From: Epiperipatus broadwayi
Lineage: Eukaryota > Onychophora > Udeonychophora > Euonychophora > Peripatidae
Length of the DNA: 64,000 nt
Direction: 5' to 3'
Assembly: GCA_028023455.1 (NCBI GenBank)
Contig: JAQFVV010000012.1
Coordinates: 6,236,499 to 6,300,498 of the forward strand
The position numbers and the translations under genes are program-made. Below, piece by piece: positions 59,805 through 64,000 of this stretch. Each line of letters opens with the position of its first letter. Within the stretch, counting starts at the first letter, position 1. Below the pieces are notes generated by a model. That model had not been told where the DNA came from, ran no database searches, and worked only from the letters and a program-made list of their open reading frames with translations.

Positions 59805-60777
59805 ATTGATAAAACCAGTTTTTTTGTAAATTTTTATTATATTTAGGATAGCTACTATATTTTCCCAATCTTCACACATTGTAAAGTGAATATAATTTTT
59901 AATATGACTTAATTTCCTAATTAGAACATTTGGCACTTCAAATTATCATGGGCAATGTAAAAAAAAATTCTTACTATAATTAATTTGAAAAAAATCGATT
60001 ATAATTGTTGTCTAATAGTAGTGTGTTATATCATGGAAATAGTTTAAACCTTCTTTATTCAAAATAAATCTTTTAATGGTTATATTTTTAGAACAAAATC
60101 ATTATTTTCAAAAAATGTTATATCTCACAATAATTTTTCTAATTTTTAATTTCTAAAATTTTTTTATATGTAATTAATTTATAATTTGAAATATATTTTC
60201 CAATGTTTCTTCTATTTGTATATTAATTATATCAATTTAAATTATTTAAAAAAAATGTGTCTAAATTCTTCCATAGAATCACTTGTTACTTCTATTGTTT
60301 CAGATTTTTTTTTTTTTTAATTTGTCTTTGAAAAAACTATCTGAATTATCATGTTGCATACTACATTCTTCACTTTCTTTAAGAATACTACAAATTGTGG
60401 CCTTAAATTTCATATTTTATTTTTAATACTAACTATTAAATTAATTGCTGAATTAAGTACAGTTGTTTTTCTTTATAATAATTTGTTAATATTATTTATT
60501 TTAGACTATGCAATAAAATTAATAAACTTTGTACTTTAAATGCATCTGTACTAACATTTTTAATATAAATTCATCTAGAGCATTTCAAATGTCTCATCAT
60601 GCTTATGTGTATATGCATTATCTATTATCAAAAGCCATTGTTAACAACATTTTCAATAAATATTTTATCTGAATGTATCATTAGATAAAAGGTTTTATTA
60701 TAGAAGATGCTATTTTGATAAATAATTATATTATAATCTATATAATAAAGAATACTTCTAAAGAAATTTCAGGATTC
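59805..60777. other. Gene-free AT-rich stretch
   Basis: A hydrophobic 62-codon open frame at 60351-60539 is AT-driven (Phe, Leu, Ile) and has no start context or homology that I recognise. Confidence 0.5.
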
Positions 60778-61380
60778 AAATTCATTTAACCACTTGGAGT
60801 TGAAATAAAAGAGGACTTACTTTTACTTCAATAAAAATCCCAAACATAAGAGCTATTATCGGTTAATGTGGAGAACTTGTTTAGCCTCAGAAAGATTGTC
60901 AATTAGTAGTAATTGATAATTTTCTGGCAACATCAAAAGCAAAACATCTCTGTTTACACAAATATAATCTCCTTATATCTATTCATTATTATAATAACAA
61001 TCCATGAAAATATTTAATTAAACATATACAACTCTAAAGATAGGTTTAAGATATTATTTGCGAATTATCAGGAAAAATTATTTTTTCATATTCTCATACA
61101 TATAAAAATAGCTTTCTCAGTTTAAATTCATTTAACAACTTGGGATTAAAGTAAAAGAGGACTCCTTTTTACTCCAGCAAGACCTGCAACAAAATGAACT
61201 ATTATAAGTTAATGGAGAAAATTTATTTAACCTTAGAAAGATTATCAATTAGTAGTAATTGATAGTTTTCTAGCAACATCAAAAGCAAAATTTATCACTG
61301 TTTACATGGACAAAATCTCTTTAAACCTATTCTTTAGTATAATAACAATTCATGAAAATATTTAATTCAATATATTTATA
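60778..61380. repeat. Tandem direct repeat, 346-bp offset
   Basis: About 60778-61020 and 61124-61375 share an ordered series: AAATTCATTTAA, AAAAGAGGACT, AACATAAGAGCTATTAT/AACAAAATGAACTATTAT, AGAAAGATTGTCAATTAGTA/AGAAAGATTATCAATTAGTA, GCAACATCAAAAGCAAAA and CATGAAAATATTTAATT. Similarity is about 80% by eye. No coding content. Confidence 0.75.
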
Positions 61381-62476
61381 CCTATATCCCACTTAAAACT
61401 TGACCTTTATGTGAGGATTTACAACAGTAATCATCATCTATTTGTACCCACTATTTTGATTTACAATCAATTATTCACAAAAATTTTTGTTGGCAGCCAT
61501 TTTGTAAGATTTATGGTGTCATATGATACTTAATAATGCTACATCATCCAAAAGCAAAATAGTGACGTTCATGCTGAAATTTTACAGTACAGAATTTATT
61601 CATAATACACAATACAGTACACAATATTAGTGTTGTGTACAATATTTTATTTATAAACTTAAAATATAATTAATGACTGTATATTATAATATTTACTTTT
61701 CATTCAGCATCATTGCAAATCAATTAGAACTTCAAAAATGATATATCCAAAATAAATATTTTCTTTGTTAATGATTACAAAATCAAGAAAAAACTGTTTT
61801 GTTCAGTATAATAAATAATCAAAATCCTATTTTAATGACATACAACAAACAAATATATTAATACTGTATTAAATTTGAACATTTCGTTTAAAAAATTTTA
61901 AATTGCTTTCAAGAAATAGGCTAACACACTTAATTAAATGCAACATCTCTTGGCAAAAAAAAAAATGCCACAGTTAACATATTTGCATATAAAGTACTGT
62001 TTGATTAGATGTGTTTGTTTAGTTTGCATACTACATATTGTAAAAAAAATGCTTTATATATTGACAGCAATCTGCAAAGGCAGAATGCATTAGGCACTTT
62101 TTTTTTAAATGTCAGAATATTTTTTTGATTTTAATTGCAATTAGATTTTGATAATGTACAGTATGTCAATTTTGCTACTCTTACACTAATGATAAATAAC
62201 AAGTTTTTATTATCAATTAAATAAGTTATTAAACTTTTTAAATTCTAAATAATTTTATGTTAGAATATAATATAGTAATACAAATTTTAAAAAAATAAAG
62301 CTTCATTATTGATTTTTTTTAGTGCAACGAGTAATAGTTGTATGGTGGAATATAAAAAATTGTTAACTGTTAGCTTATTTTCACTTTCTCATTCATCTTG
62401 TTGCACTTTTAGACAATTAAAAATTGCTGTTTTTTTAGAAATTTTGTTACAGCTACATACATTTTCAACTAAAATC
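61381..62476. other. Gene-free AT-rich stretch
   Basis: Short ACAATA/TACAGTACA duplications near 61590-61635. No element recognised. The open frame starting at 62309 becomes meaningful only from 62477 (next entry). Confidence 0.5.
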
Positions 62477-62641
62477 ATGGCCATAACTAATATCACCACA
62501 AAAAAATCTCTGAGCTTGGAAACTGAAATGGATATCTTATGTCAAGTGAAAAGAAGAGAAGGAAAATGTGATATCTGTTCTTCTATCACTTTATCCATAT
62601 TTACTATCATCACTATTTTTAAAAACAAAGTAAAAATATAA
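62477..62641 (+). pseudogene. pogo/Tigger-like transposase N-terminal fragment
   Basis: Fifty-four codons from ATG 62477 to TAA 62639-62641. Order of features: TKKSLSLETEMDILCQV, matching the start of CENP-B-type/Tigger DNA-binding domains (KRxxLTLExKxxIL), then an EGKCDICSSITLSIFTI segment at the place of the helix-turn-helix, then IFKNKVKI, matching the ...NKxKI end of that domain. It would bind transposon termini. The rest of the transposase (DDE domain) is absent downstream. The upstream codons of the same open frame (62309-62476) are unrelated. Assignment is by motif memory. Confidence 0.6.
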
Positions 62642-63074
62642 CAATGTGTTCAAACCATCTAGGTGCATCAAAACATCCATAATCATGAAATTATGTCATC
62701 CTATATAAAAAGAAAATCCAAGATGCATATTTACTATTCATTCTAAACATTTTCTCTGGAGATCCTCAGCCATGAATATCTGGCCCACTCCTCCAAAAAA
62801 AGATCAAAGGGTTTAGAAGACAATGATGAATCTTAGACTAAGCAATTACAATTCAGAAAGCTGGATAATTATAAATGATGAATGGATCACAAGAAAAAAC
62901 AGCTTTAAACTAAATGTTTTTACATAGATTTAAGTTACATTACCATTCATACATACTTTAAGTGCATTTTTGCATAATACACATAGCACAATTTACACAA
63001 GCATATAATGCACATAAAGGGTTTCTTAAATTACTATATATACTAGGATAAGTTTTTTATTTATAACTTATAGT
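62642..63074. other. Gene-free stretch after the Tigger fragment
   Basis: Slightly less AT-rich up to about 62880, possibly the rest of the decayed DNA transposon, but no motif is recognisable. Confidence 0.4.
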
Positions 63075-63840
63075 TATTCAAATGGAAGTCAATCTCTGAT
63101 AATGTGCTATTTCTTAAATATTATAAATCTATGTGCACTCTCCCACTGATAAGAGTTTAAAAAACTTAAGTGAATCACTTAAGTTTAGAGCATACATTCT
63201 ATATATACCAACTCTTACAGACTATGCTTAAATCAGGGCTTGAGTCAATTGTGTGCCTGATGTTATAATCAAATATTTAATTGTACAAATCTATTTAACC
63301 CTTGATTTAAGCATGGTTTGTAAGAGTTATGTATATAGAACGTGCGCTCTAAACTTAAGTGATTCACTTAAGTTTTTTTAAACTCTTACTGGCAGAAGAG
63401 TGTGCATAGATTTATAATATTTAAGAAATAGTGCATTATCGGAGATTGACTTCCATTTGAATAATTTTAAAGTTTTCAGCACTTTATAATAATAGAATTT
63501 ACACCTATAAGTCATGTTTGTCTAATCATAGCTGGTTAAAAATGAGACACTGTCTTTCTCTTGTGATGGGTTAAATAGATTTGTTCAATTGAATATTTGA
63601 TTATAACCCCAGGCACACAATAGACTCAAGCCCTGATTTAAGCATAATCTGTAAGATTTGGTGTATATAGAATGTATGCTCTAAACATAAGGGATTCACT
63701 TAAGTTTTTTAAACACTTACCAGTGGGAGAGTGTGCATAGATTTATAATATTTAAGCAATAGTGCACTATCAGCTATTGACTTCCATTTGAATAATTTCA
63801 AAGTTTTCAGCACTTTATAATGATAGGTTTACAACATAGT
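63075..63840. repeat. Palindromic repeat family E, three copies
   Basis: One copy in minus sense (about 63080-63290) and two in plus sense (about 63275-63480 and 63600-63795) share, in order, a TTAAGCAT..TGTAAGA motif, ATATAGAA.GT..GCTCTAAAC, an ACTTAAGT-type palindrome, GTGTGCATAGATTTATAATA and GACTTCCATTTGAATAA. The first pair is head to head, so 63080-63480 is a ~400-base hairpin. ACTTAAGTGA A TCACTTAAGT (63167-63187) is a perfect short palindrome around one base. The same family touches the window start. Confidence 0.85.
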
Positions 63841-64000
63841 GTAATTTTTAGCTGAAGTAATCAGACAAACTTTACCATAGAAAACTATTGTAGCTGCTTG
63901 TTCTTTGTATGATATTCTTGCTTAGTGAAGATGTTTGGAAAACAAATTGCCCTCACTAAGCTCGGTAAAAGTGTATATTTAAACATTAAATTAAACACAG

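Noticed and set aside
60351-60539. 62-codon hydrophobic frame as a small membrane protein
   Set aside because: Phe/Leu/Ile richness is expected from T-rich DNA. There is no supporting promoter, splice or repeat conservation evidence.

Overview
The window is AT-rich animal DNA (about three quarters A+T by eye) without one convincing host gene, exon, rRNA or functional tRNA. Every stretch with recognisable protein homology belongs to a transposable element, and all of them are broken by stops or frameshifts. The mix of Ty3/gypsy, Penelope-like elements with a GIY-YIG domain, several non-LTR retrotransposons, hAT and pogo/Tigger remnants, tRNA-derived SINEs and many fold-back elements points to a repeat-rich invertebrate (for example a mollusc, cnidarian or chelicerate). 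I cannot fix the species from sequence alone. The window is best read as intergenic or deep intronic DNA.

Layout. 1-130: edge of a repeat that recurs at 63.1-63.8 kb. 1.6-3.8 kb: two copies of a dispersed repeat. 4.24-6.15 kb: a decayed Penelope-like element (PLE), followed by a tRNA-like SINE head and a LINE reverse-transcriptase fragment (6.45-6.9 kb). 6.9-7.0 kb: first of five copies of a very short tRNA-derived SINE. 9.05-10.64 kb: 5'-truncated LINE with its 3' UTR and A-tail. 14.85-15.56 kb: nested inverted repeats. 17.45-22.79 kb: a structurally complete Ty3/gypsy retrotransposon on the minus strand with 658-bp LTRs, a 5-bp target duplication, gag and PR-RT-RNaseH-IN, all disabled. 23.4-25.95 kb: a cluster of fold-back elements, including a 1.38-kb one with 8-bp target duplications and a perfect 91-bp palindrome. 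30.34-32.45 kb: a PLE on the minus strand bounded by 179-bp inverted repeats. 32.7-37.28 kb: a long degenerate LINE whose first part resembles an esterase and whose second part is APE endonuclease plus RT. 38.2-39.2 kb: fold-back repeat and a CT/C microsatellite. 40.9-42.25 kb: a tandem repeat pair with a hAT-type element inserted in one unit. 42.6-43.3 and 45.2-45.55 kb: fold-back elements. 45.8-47.25 kb: a LINE remnant split by a hAT-type MITE. 48.5-50.07 kb: more of the same tandem family plus a SINE. 51.3-53.5 kb: repeats and a minisatellite. 53.83-54.29 kb: an unidentified coiled-coil reading frame with 11-residue repeats. 56.6-58.56 kb: inverted repeats and a third PLE remnant. 58.9-63.8 kb: fold-back, SINE, tandem pair, a pogo/Tigger N-terminal fragment and the palindromic edge repeat.

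There is no gene network here. The interest lies in transposon biology: nested insertions dated by exact target-site duplications, a minimal SINE family, a PLE with inverted termini, and one unidentified reading frame.
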